Shown: positions 36,588-45,498 of the stretch, in pieces
Numbering within the stretch: the first letter of the stretch is position 1
Layout: each line of letters starts with the position of its first letter
Notes under the pieces: generated by a model
The model's input: the letters and a program-made list of their open reading frames with translations, nothing else
What the model was told of the DNA's origin: nothing
Database searches by the model: none
Assembly: GCF_035712445.1 (NCBI RefSeq)
Contig: NZ_DASTAT010000062.1
Location: forward strand, 1-64,000
Length of the DNA: 64,000 nt
Source: Oligoflexus sp.
Lineage (GTDB): Bacteria; Bdellovibrionota_B; Oligoflexia; Oligoflexales; Oligoflexaceae
Direction of reading: 5' to 3'
Position numbers and translations under genes: made by a program

Positions 36588-38084
36588 ATGAACGCCAAGG
36601 CCCAGGCGCCGGCCACCAGGTCTGCTGGTCAGATGATACTGGATTATTTTCGCGAGTTTAAAGTCCTGAAGGAAACGCCCCGCGAGTACTGGGGCATACA
36701 GATCATCAACTTCCTTGACTGCACGGCTTATTTCGCCCTTCTGAACATCGTTACGATTTTTTTATCTGATCAGATTGGCCTTGATGATAACAATGCCGGC
36801 TATATCGTGACCCTTTTCACCTCGCTGACCACGATCCTTCTCCTCATTGCGGGCTTTGCCACCGATTCGCTTGGCATACGCAAATCATTATGGTTGGCCA
36901 TGCTTACTCGCGCCGCAGCGACCGCGGCTGTGGTCTTCCTTGCCGTGAATCCGAATGTTCCGCATCGCGCGCTTTTGGTTGCAGCCTGTTTTGTGGCCAT
37001 GGCGCCGTCGATGGCCATGGTTCAAACCGTGTTCCAATCGGCCAACAAACGCTATACCAGCGAACGTTCCCGCAGCGCCGGCTTCAACCTTTGGTACCTG
37101 TTCATGAATATCGGAGCGGCTGCGGCCGGTGTCGTGGTCGATGTCGTGCGTCTTTCCCTTGGCCTCAGCAGCACCTGGGTGATTGGAACAGGCATCGTCA
37201 CCTCGTTCCTTTGTCTTGGGGTCATGCTGATCATGGTTCGCCGCGAAGAGCAGTTCGGCGAGGAAGGCCGCTTTGTGGCCGCCCCCGTGCAGGAGACAAA
37301 GCGGGATGCCAACGGCAAAAAACCAAATCCCTTCACCATTCTGAAAGCCATGGTCAGCGAATCCGCCTTCTGGCGATTCTGTGTGCTCGTCACGCTGCTT
37401 TTGGGTGTGCGGGCGGTCTTCAGTTACATGTACCTTCTGATGCCGAAATACTGGACGCGCGTGATGGGCGAGGACGCTGCAATCGGAACTCTGAATACGA
37501 TCAACCCGATTTTGATCGTGGTCGGTCTTATTGTTTTTATTCCGTTTGCCAACAAGTTCAATATTTTTAAAATGCTGGTGTTCGGCGCCATGATTTCGGC
37601 GGTGAGCCTCTTCGCTTTGGTCATTCCCTGGCAGGTCGTGGGTCAGGGGCTGGGCGCTGTGGGTTCCGCGCTCAGCATCAGCTGGATGCGGAATGATTTT
37701 GTGCCCGCGTATTATGCGATGTCGGCTTTGAGCATGGTCTTTCTTTCGATCGGTGAAGTGATCTGGTCGCCGAAACTTCAGGAATACACGGCCGCCATCG
37801 CTCCGGAAGGACAGGAGGGTTCCTACTTTGGACTTTCCATGGTGCCCTGGTTCGCAGCGAAAACGATCGTCAGTGCTCTTTCAGGTCACATGCTCTCACG
37901 CTGGGTTCCAGAAGGAATCGGCGAGCGCCTGCGCGCAGGAACGGTTCCCTTCTGGGATTCGCCGGAAGCCATGTGGCTCATCCTTGGTCTGGTGGCCCTG
38001 GCCGGACCGATTCTGGCCCTTGCCTTCCAGGGCTGGCTGACCAAAGGCGCCCGCTGGCATAAAGCCACCGGGTCCGGTCATTGA
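36588..38084 (+). CDS. MFS/POT-like membrane transporter
   Basis: The protein is 498 aa. Start 36588 has AAGG about 9 nt upstream; the earlier in-frame ATG at 36441 lies over the terminator. About 12-14 spans are present. NFLDCTAYFALLNI near TM1 and GFATDSLGIRKS after TM2 resemble proton-dependent oligopeptide (POT) transporters, and NLWYLFMNIGAA matches the TM5 region of that family. The ExxER motif of classical POT proteins is not seen, so substrate is uncertain. It ends in a 7-base overlap with the facing GH5 gene. Confidence 0.78.
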   Translation: MNAKAQAPATRSAGQMILDYFREFKVLKETPREYWGIQIINFLDCTAYFALLNIVTIFLSDQIGLDDNNAGYIVTLFTSLTTILLLIAGFATDSLGIRKSLWLAMLTRAAATAAVVFLAVNPNVPHRALLVAACFVAMAPSMAMVQTVFQSANKRYTSERSRSAGFNLWYLFMNIGAAAAGVVVDVVRLSLGLSSTWVIGTGIVTSFLCLGVMLIMVRREEQFGEEGRFVAAPVQETKRDANGKKPNPFTILKAMVSESAFWRFCVLVTLLLGVRAVFSYMYLLMPKYWTRVMGEDAAIGTLNTINPILIVVGLIVFIPFANKFNIFKMLVFGAMISAVSLFALVIPWQVVGQGLGAVGSALSISWMRNDFVPAYYAMSALSMVFLSIGEVIWSPKLQEYTAAIAPEGQEGSYFGLSMVPWFAAKTIVSALSGHMLSRWVPEGIGERLRAGTVPFWDSPEAMWLILGLVALAGPILALAFQGWLTKGARWHKATGSGH

Positions 38085-39472
38085 CCTTCGCGTTCACGGA
38101 ACAGGAAAACCAGCGATCTTAGGGCCTGCCGGGCCTTGGGATCGTGCACGCAGCGCAGCTGATGAGCATTCAAAAGTTGGCAGTTCTGCGCGCGTTTTCC
38201 TTCCAGAGCCTCGACTCCGATCCATTCCAGCCGGGATGGAATCGCGATCTTCACCTCTTCCGGAAAGACTGTGGCTTCATAGACAAGGGCAAGCCTTTTG
38301 CTCTTTTCATTCCACTCCATCTGCATGATGTCGCCGGGCGTTTCCTCGACATAAGGCCGCGCCCGATACATGCCGCGCAGCTGGCCCTTGTCATCATTGA
38401 TGCTGAAATCCTCGCGATTCCATCCATCCTTGTTCGCATCCGTCCAGCCTGGGGTGTAAACCCAGTACGCCCCCGAATAAAGTTCCTGGTCCATCAGATC
38501 ATAAATCGCATCCACATACTTCACAGCGTTCGGCAGTGTCGCCGGCGCTCCGAATTCCCCCAGATAAAGGGGACTCTGCCAGCGTTCCAGAAGGTTTTTC
38601 CAATGGCGATTGGCGGTCTTCAAGGTCCAGGGCGACCAGCTTTTCACCGTCTGCAGACCCGGATCATAAAAATGCGTCGCATGCACGATATGCGGCAGGG
38701 GGATGGGATCCAGCTGCGAGGCCACAAGTCCTGTGCTGGTCAGGATTTGAGCACTCAGAAAGAGGATCAGGTTCGGGCGGATCGACTGCAGAAGACTTCC
38801 GGCATCATAATAAAGCGCCGGCAGTTCGCTTTTTTCCAGGCCCCAGGGTTCATTCATCAGATCAAAACCAACAAGGTTCGGTGCATCCGCAACCGCCTGG
38901 CCGAGGTGCTGAAGCATCAGCAGATAGCGATCGCGCACTCCATAAGTATTTTTATAGAAATGATGCCACGCGATATGCATGCCGATATCGAAGAACGCTT
39001 TCACCGACCAGGCCTTGCAGTTTTCCCCGTTGTCCGGTGTGGCCGGTTTTTGAAAGGGCGGCAAGGCCCAGCGGGGAAAACCCTCACCACAGCCGCTGAC
39101 GGCAAAGCGTGAAAAGGCATCCTGATGAATATCGACGATCACATAAAGATCATGCTGCGCGGCCCAGTCCACCATATCGCGATAGTAGCGGAGATAATCC
39201 CAGTCGTAGACCCCCGGTTCCGCTTCAAACGCTTCCCAGTTGAACATGAGGCGCACACTGTTGAAACCCCAGGCGCGCAAAGGTTCGAAGTCTTTTTCCC
39301 CACGAATGGAGCGAAAGGGCGGGACCTTGGTATCTCCGCCGACGTTGACGCCGCGCAGAAGAATCTGACGTCCGTCTTCCGTACGAAAGCGACTGCCATC
39401 GACATGGAGAGGACCAGCCTTGACAGGCGGAATGGTTATCATGAAAAGGACAAGGAAGAGTATGTATCGCAT
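38078..39472 (-). CDS. Secreted GH5 glycoside hydrolase, endoglycoceramidase-like
   Basis: The protein is 464 aa with a signal peptide ending PVKAG. A (beta/alpha)8 GH5 catalytic domain covers about 25-370 with GVNVGGDTK, FNSVRLMFNWEAFEPG-like strands, VIVDIHQDAFS, the acid/base Glu in DLMNEPWG and the nucleophile Glu in YLGEFGAP. HQDxxS plus NEPWG is characteristic of endoglycoceramidase-related GH5 enzymes, which release glycans from glycosphingolipids. A short beta-rich C-terminal domain (about 375-455) follows, as in that group. Exported; acts on external glycolipid or beta-glucoside substrates. Confidence 0.87.
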   Translation of the reverse strand: MRYILFLVLFMITIPPVKAGPLHVDGSRFRTEDGRQILLRGVNVGGDTKVPPFRSIRGEKDFEPLRAWGFNSVRLMFNWEAFEAEPGVYDWDYLRYYRDMVDWAAQHDLYVIVDIHQDAFSRFAVSGCGEGFPRWALPPFQKPATPDNGENCKAWSVKAFFDIGMHIAWHHFYKNTYGVRDRYLLMLQHLGQAVADAPNLVGFDLMNEPWGLEKSELPALYYDAGSLLQSIRPNLILFLSAQILTSTGLVASQLDPIPLPHIVHATHFYDPGLQTVKSWSPWTLKTANRHWKNLLERWQSPLYLGEFGAPATLPNAVKYVDAIYDLMDQELYSGAYWVYTPGWTDANKDGWNREDFSINDDKGQLRGMYRARPYVEETPGDIMQMEWNEKSKRLALVYEATVFPEEVKIAIPSRLEWIGVEALEGKRAQNCQLLNAHQLRCVHDPKARQALRSLVFLFREREGQ

Positions 39473-39562
39473 GCGACTCCTTCACGGGCACTCGGATCAG
39501 TTCTGGGTTATCTGCTTACCTTATAACCAAAGAACCGAATCCGAGGAAGGAGGGAGAATTCC

Positions 39563-40834
39563 TTATCGAGTCAGAAACTCTTTGAACCAGCCGACCGAAG
39601 CGAAGACGAGGGGACACGATCCGTGTGAGTAAGGACGTGTGGCATCGGGACTTTGGGCGATCACAGCGCTGACCGGAGCCTCGGCGTTCAGACCTTTGAA
39701 ATGCGCCAGGGCGTTTTCCGTAGCGGCGACCGCAACGATTTCATCATCGGCGCAGTGATACAGGCGGGTAGGTGTGCGGGGGACCCAATCGCCTTGATTC
39801 AGGCTCTGCTCGACCAGAAGACGGCGAATGAGTTGGGCCTGAGCGCTGATCGGAGTTGTGCTCAGAAAATCATCAAGGAAAGGTCCTTCGATCAGTCCGC
39901 GGGTTTCCAGCGGCAGGGCTTTCATGATTTCCGAGCTGCTTATGCCGCTGGTATAGAGATTGGAGAGCGCGGTCGTGTCCAGGGCGAAGATGGCATCAAG
40001 GTCCAGTTCAGGAGCCAGCCACTGGTCATAGGCCAAAACCAAAAACGACGTGATGAGAGGATTCGATTTGGGACGCGAGAGAGCCGTCAGAGCTGCCACT
40101 TCCAGGTCATAGGGGCCTGCCGCAGGGGCGGAAGCGGTGATGCTGAATTCGGCGGCATATTCCGTTTCCAGGGCCTTTTGCAAAGCCATGGTCGCATATC
40201 CACCCTCGGAATAGCCCTTCAGAAAGAGTTTGCCCAACTTAAGGCCCTGCGCGCTGATCAGACTTCGGGTGGCCCGCAGAAGATCAACACCTGCCGGGAC
40301 ATAGGCGCCCTCGATCAGATAGGGGTGAAATTCGGCTGCGGAGCTGCCATAGCCAATATAATCCATAACGGCGGTCACAAAGCCCTGGGATGCTTCATAG
40401 AGGCCTTCACCGGGGTTCAGCGAGGGGGCCTCTTTTTTGCTGGCAACTGTGCCGTGCTGCAAACTGATCCAGGGGAGTTCCGTGGCTGCTGCTCCATCCC
40501 GCGCCGTCGTCGCGTTCCCCGCCGTCGTCACATCCCCCGTCGTCGTCACATCGGGAACGATGACCAGTCCTGACGCAGCTGTCAGGCGGGGTTCGGCAGG
40601 ACTTATTTGACTTTGATAGTTGACTCGAAATAACCTGACGCCATTGCGAGCCTCAAGGCCAAGCCTTTGGAAGTTGGCATTCAGCTGTTCCTTGGTGTAC
40701 GACCCAAGGAACGTGGATTCGATCAAGGTCCCGCGCGCGGGCTCTCGGCCTGTATCCGCTGCGGTGACTTGTGCGCTTGTCAAGAACAAAGCGCAAAGGG
40801 CGGAAAGTCGGAACATGCGTAATGACTGAAGCAT
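39563..40834 (-). CDS. Secreted alpha/beta hydrolase (secretory lipase-like)
   Basis: The protein is 423 aa. Start 40834 follows AAGGAG with 6-nt spacing and gives a signal peptide ending QVTAAD. The nucleophile elbow is GYSEGG (LKGYSEGGYATMA), with the probable Asp in YHCADDEIVA and His in PYSHGSC. It resembles the secretory lipase/prolyl-oligopeptidase-like group, with VDLLRATRSLI before the elbow. An insert of 6-residue Thr/Ala units (GDVTTA, GNATTA) encoded by an 18-bp tandem repeat lies near residue 95-115. It probably hydrolyses esters outside the cell. Confidence 0.82.
   Translation of the reverse strand: MLQSLRMFRLSALCALFLTSAQVTAADTGREPARGTLIESTFLGSYTKEQLNANFQRLGLEARNGVRLFRVNYQSQISPAEPRLTAASGLVIVPDVTTTGDVTTAGNATTARDGAAATELPWISLQHGTVASKKEAPSLNPGEGLYEASQGFVTAVMDYIGYGSSAAEFHPYLIEGAYVPAGVDLLRATRSLISAQGLKLGKLFLKGYSEGGYATMALQKALETEYAAEFSITASAPAAGPYDLEVAALTALSRPKSNPLITSFLVLAYDQWLAPELDLDAIFALDTTALSNLYTSGISSSEIMKALPLETRGLIEGPFLDDFLSTTPISAQAQLIRRLLVEQSLNQGDWVPRTPTRLYHCADDEIVAVAATENALAHFKGLNAEAPVSAVIAQSPDATRPYSHGSCPLVFASVGWFKEFLTR
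40503..40556. repeat. 18-bp tandem repeat, three copies, inside the hydrolase gene
   Basis: Units at 40503-40520, 40521-40538 and 40539-40556 share the core CCGTCGTCxCxTC. Each encodes six residues on the minus strand (Thr/Ala-rich), so copy-number changes would keep the frame. The insert lies in a loop before GAAATELPW and is likely surface exposed. Confidence 0.75.
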
Positions 40835-40995
40835 GCAAACTCCTTTCGAAAACAGTTTTTTAGGCTGAAAGTCTGTTTTTAACATAGTGGAGCGCCTGCG
40901 TGAATAGCGCGGGAGCTGATCATTTTCTCATGCAGATTGTGCTTCGCTAATTAAGACGAGGTGGGCAAGCCTGAGCCGGAAATGGGAGAATCGAA

Positions 40996-41538
40996 ATGAA
41001 AAACCGACGCTTGAAATCATACAGCGCCACTCTGCTGGTCGTGACTTTGTGCGCCTGGAGTCAAGGACCTTTAGCGGCTCATGAAGCCTATGGGAAAGCG
41101 GCCGATGAGCCCCGGCAAACGGCGGTGGATGAGCAGGAGCGGAAGCTGGTCGAGATCACAGCCGATTATCAGCTGGCCGTGGCACCGCTGATTCAAAGGG
41201 CCTGCGCGGATTGCCATTCGGGTGACACCCAGTATCCCTGGTATTCCATGATGCCTGGCGTCAGTCAGTGGATTAAAAACGATATCGAAGAGGCTCGCAA
41301 GCACATCGAATTTTCCAACGGCTATCCCTTTCAAAGTCATGCGACTCCTCTGGAAGACCTGATCGCTGTCGAGAAATCCGTCCGGGACGGGACGATGCCG
41401 CCGCTTCGTTATCGGATCATGCATAGCAAGGCCCGCCTGAACGAGCAGGAAAAAAAGCGCATCATCGACTGGGCCCGACGTGGTCAGAGAATGCTGCAGA
41501 ATGAAGGCGTGGCCCGCGCCGCGGAAAGCGCGGAATAA
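40996..41538 (+). CDS. Periplasmic haem-binding (Haem_bd) protein
   Basis: The protein is 180 aa. A signal peptide ends near PLAAHEA. The domain follows the Haem_bd pattern: RACADCHSGDTQYPWYS with a CxxCH haem site (Cys70, Cys73, His74), GVSQW, a helix with IEFSNG, then MPPLRYRIMHSKARL and a terminal EKKRIIDWARRG. It is a small c-type cytochrome-like protein for periplasmic electron transfer or haem sensing. Gene alone on its strand; ends near a hairpin that serves the facing gene. Confidence 0.85.
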   Translation: MKNRRLKSYSATLLVVTLCAWSQGPLAAHEAYGKAADEPRQTAVDEQERKLVEITADYQLAVAPLIQRACADCHSGDTQYPWYSMMPGVSQWIKNDIEEARKHIEFSNGYPFQSHATPLEDLIAVEKSVRDGTMPPLRYRIMHSKARLNEQEKKRIIDWARRGQRMLQNEGVARAAESAE

Positions 41539-41568
41539 AAAAATCGCAGTCTCCGATGGAAACTGCGA
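41537..41568 (-). terminator. Rho-independent terminator of the metalloprotease gene
   Basis: Read on the minus strand: TCGCAGT, an 11-nt loop, ACTGCGA, then TTTTTTT. It lies 23 bases beyond the stop of the minus-strand gene and overlaps the stop of the facing haem-binding gene. Confidence 0.88.
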
Positions 41569-41590
41569 CCTTGACACTAGGATTCTGTCC

Positions 41591-43090
41591 TTACAAAGAG
41601 CAAAAGCTCACCACACCTGAGACGTCCTCATTGTCCGTCTTCCCATCTTTCCAACGTTTGACGAGAGCAGGAAACTTACTCGTGACCACAGCGCAGAACG
41701 CGGTTTTGTCTGTGGTCTTCAGATAGCTCATGCCCGTGCCGATGGCCGTATTCAGAATGCGACTCAGGCTGGCCTTGCCGCCCAGATCGTCAAACTCATT
41801 CGAGTCCTTGATGGATTTCAGCCAGGCGATCGACATTTCCGCCTTCAGAAGGGAGGTATCCGAGGTCGCGGCCGTGCCTTCGAGGGCGGCGGTGAAAACC
41901 GCATCCACGGTGTGAGCCATGGCTGCACCGATGATGTGAATATCCGAGAACTCAGGCTGATTGCAGGATTCGATCGGATCATCAGATGAGCCGCCCGGGG
42001 TCTGCTTGACGTCCGCAGTAAAGGTTTTCTTCCAAAGGTTATCATCCCAGCTTTTGCTGATGCCGTTATAAAAGACCGGGGAGGCGATGCTGCGGCTTTT
42101 CGCGAAGCAGCTGATGTCCCACATGGTGCTGGGCTGCTTCAGCGTATAGTACGACCACATATCCGCGAAACCTTCATTGAGCGAGCCGACGAAGAAATCC
42201 TGGCTGCGGATGAATTCCACGAAGCCGGCCTTGAGCCCTGGCGTTGCCGCCTGGCGAGCGAGGCTGGCCGTTGGTGTGTGGAAGGTGTGCAGACGTGGAT
42301 TTTTTTCCACGTAATCGTGATAGGAGGCGAAGCGGATACCATCTTCGTCCATCACAGATTCAAAAATGAAGTGACCGAATTCATGCTGGAAGACACCGTC
42401 GACTGTCCAGAGCGGAACGCCGCCGAGGAGCTTATACTGCCGGCTGAATTCGCTCTGGGGATAGGAAATCAGAGTGGGCGACGGGCCACCCATGAAGACG
42501 GCATTGTCCGTCATGTAGCTGGTTTCTTCGTTGGCCTCATCGTCCTTGTCAACCGTGCGGCTGACTTCCTTTTCTTTCTGCGCGGCATTCAAATAGACTT
42601 TCTTAAGAAGGGGAAGGGCGACCGTTCCTTTTCTGCGAACCGTCTCATAAAGAGAAAAGGCCTGGTCAGCATCAGCCTTCATGCTGATGGCGGCGCCCTC
42701 CTGCGTGTTTTCAGGAATGATGCTGGCATCGCGGCAGAGGTATACGCGGCGGCCTTCGTTGATGGTTTGATATTCCAAGGTCTGACGGACGATGTCTTTC
42801 GTCTTGGCGTTTTCAAACACGTCTTCTTCGATAAGAGTCCGCACCATCAGCGTTTCCACACCCATGTAGGCTTCGGCGATGATGCTGTTGCTCAGAGAAA
42901 GGCCGCGCTGGCTATTGCAAGCGGTATCATGCACAGGAACGTTGACGGGATCGCCGTACGAGGTCTTGGCGAAGTCGTAGACCTTATCTTTTTTGGGAAC
43001 CTCGACCACCTTGGTTTTGGTCTTGGGCTGACAGCCCATGGCAATCAGCGCCATCGTCGAAACGGTAAGGGTCATGAGTGTCTTGTGCAT
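41591..43090 (-). CDS. Lipoprotein with HExxH zinc-metalloprotease motif
   Basis: The protein is 499 aa. Start 43090 has AGGA 8 nt upstream and gives a lipoprotein signal with lipobox IAMGC; the longer frame to 43273 is untranslated leader. HEFGH at 236-240 within VFQHEFGHFIFESV is a classical zinc-binding HExxH helix, and EGFADMWSYY about 80 residues on could supply the third ligand Glu, as in gluzincin-type proteases. No known family is recognised with confidence. Membrane-anchored periplasmic or surface protease is the best guess. Confidence 0.7.
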   Translation of the reverse strand: MHKTLMTLTVSTMALIAMGCQPKTKTKVVEVPKKDKVYDFAKTSYGDPVNVPVHDTACNSQRGLSLSNSIIAEAYMGVETLMVRTLIEEDVFENAKTKDIVRQTLEYQTINEGRRVYLCRDASIIPENTQEGAAISMKADADQAFSLYETVRRKGTVALPLLKKVYLNAAQKEKEVSRTVDKDDEANEETSYMTDNAVFMGGPSPTLISYPQSEFSRQYKLLGGVPLWTVDGVFQHEFGHFIFESVMDEDGIRFASYHDYVEKNPRLHTFHTPTASLARQAATPGLKAGFVEFIRSQDFFVGSLNEGFADMWSYYTLKQPSTMWDISCFAKSRSIASPVFYNGISKSWDDNLWKKTFTADVKQTPGGSSDDPIESCNQPEFSDIHIIGAAMAHTVDAVFTAALEGTAATSDTSLLKAEMSIAWLKSIKDSNEFDDLGGKASLSRILNTAIGTGMSYLKTTDKTAFCAVVTSKFPALVKRWKDGKTDNEDVSGVVSFCSL

Positions 43091-43317
43091 AATGAGAATC
43101 CTAAAGTGAGGGATCAATTGAAGTCGGGAAGGAGACGGAGGCGGCCGAATAATATTGCAGGCTTTGCAAAATATGAGGACGTCCAGAATCCGACCGCGCT
43201 TGTCCTGATTTGCGTCCAAAAAAGGCGGGAAGTCCCTGAAAAGTCCCATGAATTCAGGCTTTGTCGCTGGCACTCTTTCTGCAAAAAGGGCTGAGACTCG
43301 TGCAGAAGGAAACGACT

Positions 43318-43461
43318 ATGGCATTTCATCCCTCATTTTATATTCATGCTCCAACACGACCGAAACCCAAGGCGACCCCTCCGGCCCAGGCTCCTGAAAA
43401 GCCAGGTAAAACCGCTGAGTGTCCCGCCTCTTGTATTGTGTTGCGCGTTGGCCTTTGTTAG
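43318..43461 (+). CDS. Possible 47-residue Pro/Lys-rich peptide
   Basis: An ATG with AAGGA 7 nt upstream opens a 47-codon frame rich in Pro, Lys and Ala with three Cys (AECPASC and the last residue). It precedes the Cys/His-rich gene at 43529 and the metallophore operon, so it might be a leader peptide or a metal-binding peptide. It has no recognisable family and could be chance; the good ribosome-binding site is the only support. Confidence 0.3.
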   Translation: MAFHPSFYIHAPTRPKPKATPPAQAPEKPGKTAECPASCIVLRVGLC

Positions 43462-43528
43462 AATCCAGCCGTTTCACAGCGGAGGGCTGCGCTTGCGGCG
43501 AATCGGGTCCATAGGGCAAAGATTATTC

Positions 43529-43882
43529 ATGCGACTGGGGCTTTTTGTCCTGGCCTTGAATGTCATGCTGGTTTCGATTCCGCGCTGTGACATGATCCTG
43601 GCTGTTCTTCAGCATCATGGAATGCAGACGGCCCACGCCTCGATGGAAGGCGAGTCCTGCCATGACCAGTCGGTGCCGCAGGATAAGCATTCGAAAACCT
43701 GGACCTCCCACCGCATCTGCGAATGTTCGGTCTTTCAGTTCATGGCCTTTCATGCTCCTGAATTGGATCTGAACGAGCATGTGGCCTTTCGCGTTCAGTC
43801 CGAACGCCTTTTGACTTTCCCCTGGAATGCCTTTCTCAGCGATTTCACGCCGCCTTTGGAACCTCCTTACCCTAAAGTCTGA
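43529..43882 (+). CDS. Small Cys/His-rich exported protein (DUF2946-like)
   Basis: The protein is 117 aa. An N-terminal hydrophobic segment (MRLGLFVLALNVMLVSIP) is followed by a His/Met/Cys-rich stretch: MILAVLQHHGMQTAHASM, ESCHDQ, HRICECSVFQFMAFHAPEL. This layout (hydrophobic start, then Cys-His pairs and a terminal AFHAPE-type segment) resembles small DUF2946-type proteins found next to copper genes. The start has only a weak ribosome-binding site and upstream in-frame ATGs exist (43346). It lies directly ahead of the bufferin-like operon, so metal binding is likely by context. Confidence 0.5.
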   Translation: MRLGLFVLALNVMLVSIPRCDMILAVLQHHGMQTAHASMEGESCHDQSVPQDKHSKTWTSHRICECSVFQFMAFHAPELDLNEHVAFRVQSERLLTFPWNAFLSDFTPPLEPPYPKV

Positions 43883-43931
43883 GACTTCTGTCTTCGTACA
43901 ATCCAATTCTCTTTTGGTCTGATTTCACGGA

Positions 43932-43978
43932 AGACGCGTCGACGCATTTTTGCGTCTGGATGCTGCGTCTCCTTTTTT
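43932..43978 (+). promoter_or_regulatory. Nested hairpin with T-tract in the leader of the RiPP operon
   Basis: An inner stem GACGC/GCGTC (43941-43945 with 43952-43956) sits inside an outer stem AGACGC/GCGTCT (43932-43937 with 43965-43970), followed by CC and six Ts. The T-tract ends 15 bases before the ATG of the precursor gene. It could terminate the upstream gene or act as an attenuator controlling the operon. Confidence 0.5.
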
Positions 43979-43993
43979 CGGAAAGGTACTGTC

Positions 43994-44686
43994 ATGTCCT
44001 ACGAAGGGAATGATTCCCGCATCGCTTTGCCTCTTTTCACAGCGGCCCTCGCCGGGCTCCTTGGCACAGGCTGCGGCAGCAAGGAAAAAGAAAAAATCGT
44101 CGAGGTTTCTGCGCCTCTGGCCGGGACTGTGACATCCACCAGCGTGGAAAAATCGCTGACGCTGGCCTCCTTCACCACGCTCTGTGAGACGCGCGGTGGT
44201 GTGGTCCAGACCCACGCAAGCTGTGCAGGAGCCAATACCTGTGCCGGGGTTTCCTTTCACACGGGATCCGGGAAATTGAGCGAGCATACCTGCAAAGGCG
44301 CCAACAGCTGCGGGGGGATGAGCTGCGTGGTCCTTCCTGATGATCGCGGCCTTACGGGGGCGCAGATGCTGGAAGGCAGCCCGGAAGCATCCATGGATGA
44401 TTCGCAGCCTCAGTGCAGCTTCTGCCACGGTGAAGGCAAGACATCCTTCGTGCTGCCCATCGCGCCCGGTGCGGATGCAGCCGCTGCGATCGCGGCCTTT
44501 AACGCCAAGTCCGATGCGGCCCTGATCGGTGCGATTGCCTTTGGCATTCATGGCGTCAAGGATGGGACGGCGTATGCGAACATGCCAGGCTTTTATAAAA
44601 TATATTCCCTGGCCGAGATGAAAAGGCTTGTGACGCATCTGAGGTCCTTGCCGCTGGAAACCAAAGAATGGCGAGCCACGCCGTGA
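43994..44686 (+). CDS. Bufferin-like Cys-repeat lipoprotein fused to a monohaem cytochrome c domain
   Basis: The protein is 230 aa. It has a lipoprotein-type signal with lipobox LGTGC (Cys27). Residues 64-111 hold six Cys in two similar units, SCAGANTCAG and TCKGANSCGG, the low-complexity CxGxNxC pattern of BufA2-type bufferin precursors. Residues 135-220 form a small cytochrome c domain with CSFCH (141-145) and a likely axial Met in YANMPGF (Met197). The next two genes encode an MNIO enzyme and its DUF2063 partner, the usual modification pair for such Cys. The inference is a lipid-anchored, post-translationally modified metal-binding protein that also carries haem. If unmodified, it is simply a Cys-rich cytochrome lipoprotein. 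Confidence 0.75.
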   Translation: MSYEGNDSRIALPLFTAALAGLLGTGCGSKEKEKIVEVSAPLAGTVTSTSVEKSLTLASFTTLCETRGGVVQTHASCAGANTCAGVSFHTGSGKLSEHTCKGANSCGGMSCVVLPDDRGLTGAQMLEGSPEASMDDSQPQCSFCHGEGKTSFVLPIAPGADAAAAIAAFNAKSDAALIGAIAFGIHGVKDGTAYANMPGFYKIYSLAEMKRLVTHLRSLPLETKEWRATP

Positions 44687-45498
44687 AAAGGATTCCACGG
44701 GATGGTCTGGGAGTCGGTCTGCGCCCGGCGCTTATGATGGGCGAGGGGGACTTTCGTCCGCCGATTGATTACTTCGAGATCATCAGTGAAAACTTCATGG
44801 GTCCGGCTCTGCTTCCGCAGAAGAATCTGCAAAGGGCGGGGGAGCATTATCCCCTGGTGATGCATGGCGTGAGCCTGAATCTTCTGGGGCATGAACCCTT
44901 GAACATGCGGTACCTCGATGAGCTGGCGGCCCTTGCCGCAGGGATTGATGCGCCTTTTGTCAGTGATCATCTTTGCTGGACGGGCGCGCACGGCCTGTCT
45001 CATCATGATCTACTGCCAACACCTTATACCGAGGACCTGATCGCCTATGCCGCCGAGCGTGCGGCTTTTGTGCAGAAGCATCTGGGGCGGCCTTTCGCTT
45101 TGGAGAATGTGTCGAGCTATGTGCAGTTTGCAGCCAGTACTTTAAGCGAATGGGAATTCTATCGCGCGGTGGTGGATGAAGCCGGCGTCTCGTTCATGCT
45201 GGATATCAATAACATCTATGTATCGAGTCAGAATCATGAATTCGATCCGCGGATTTATCTTCAGCATATACCCTTTGAAAGGGTGGTTCAGGTGCATCTG
45301 GCGGGACATGATCGCATGACGGATGGAGCGATCATAGATACCCATGATCGGGCCGTCGCGGACGAGGTCTGGGCACTTTATCGGGAGGCCTGGATCATGG
45401 GTGGACCTTTTCCCACACTTTTGGAATGGGATGACCGGATACCGGAATGGCCCGTGCTTGTGCAGGAGATTCAAAAAGCCCGCGAGGTGCGGGCATGA
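44668..45498 (+). CDS. bufB: MNIO (DUF692) multinuclear iron enzyme, RiPP-modifying
   Basis: The protein is 276 aa, the normal size for DUF692/MNIO. A TIM-barrel with the expected metal ligands is visible: LGVGLRPAL, IDYFEIISENF, VMHGVSLNL, FVSDHLCWTG, FALENVSSY, MLDINNIYVSSQNH, VVQVHLAGHDR, IDTHDRAV and LLEWDD. MNIO enzymes (MbnB, BufB) use a di- or tri-iron centre and O2 to rearrange Cys residues of ribosomal peptides into metal-binding heterocycles. The start overlaps the precursor gene by 19 bases (GTG 44683 is an alternative) and the stop overlaps the DUF2063 gene, so all three are coupled. Confidence 0.92.
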   Translation: MASHAVKRIPRDGLGVGLRPALMMGEGDFRPPIDYFEIISENFMGPALLPQKNLQRAGEHYPLVMHGVSLNLLGHEPLNMRYLDELAALAAGIDAPFVSDHLCWTGAHGLSHHDLLPTPYTEDLIAYAAERAAFVQKHLGRPFALENVSSYVQFAASTLSEWEFYRAVVDEAGVSFMLDINNIYVSSQNHEFDPRIYLQHIPFERVVQVHLAGHDRMTDGAIIDTHDRAVADEVWALYREAWIMGGPFPTLLEWDDRIPEWPVLVQEIQKAREVRA

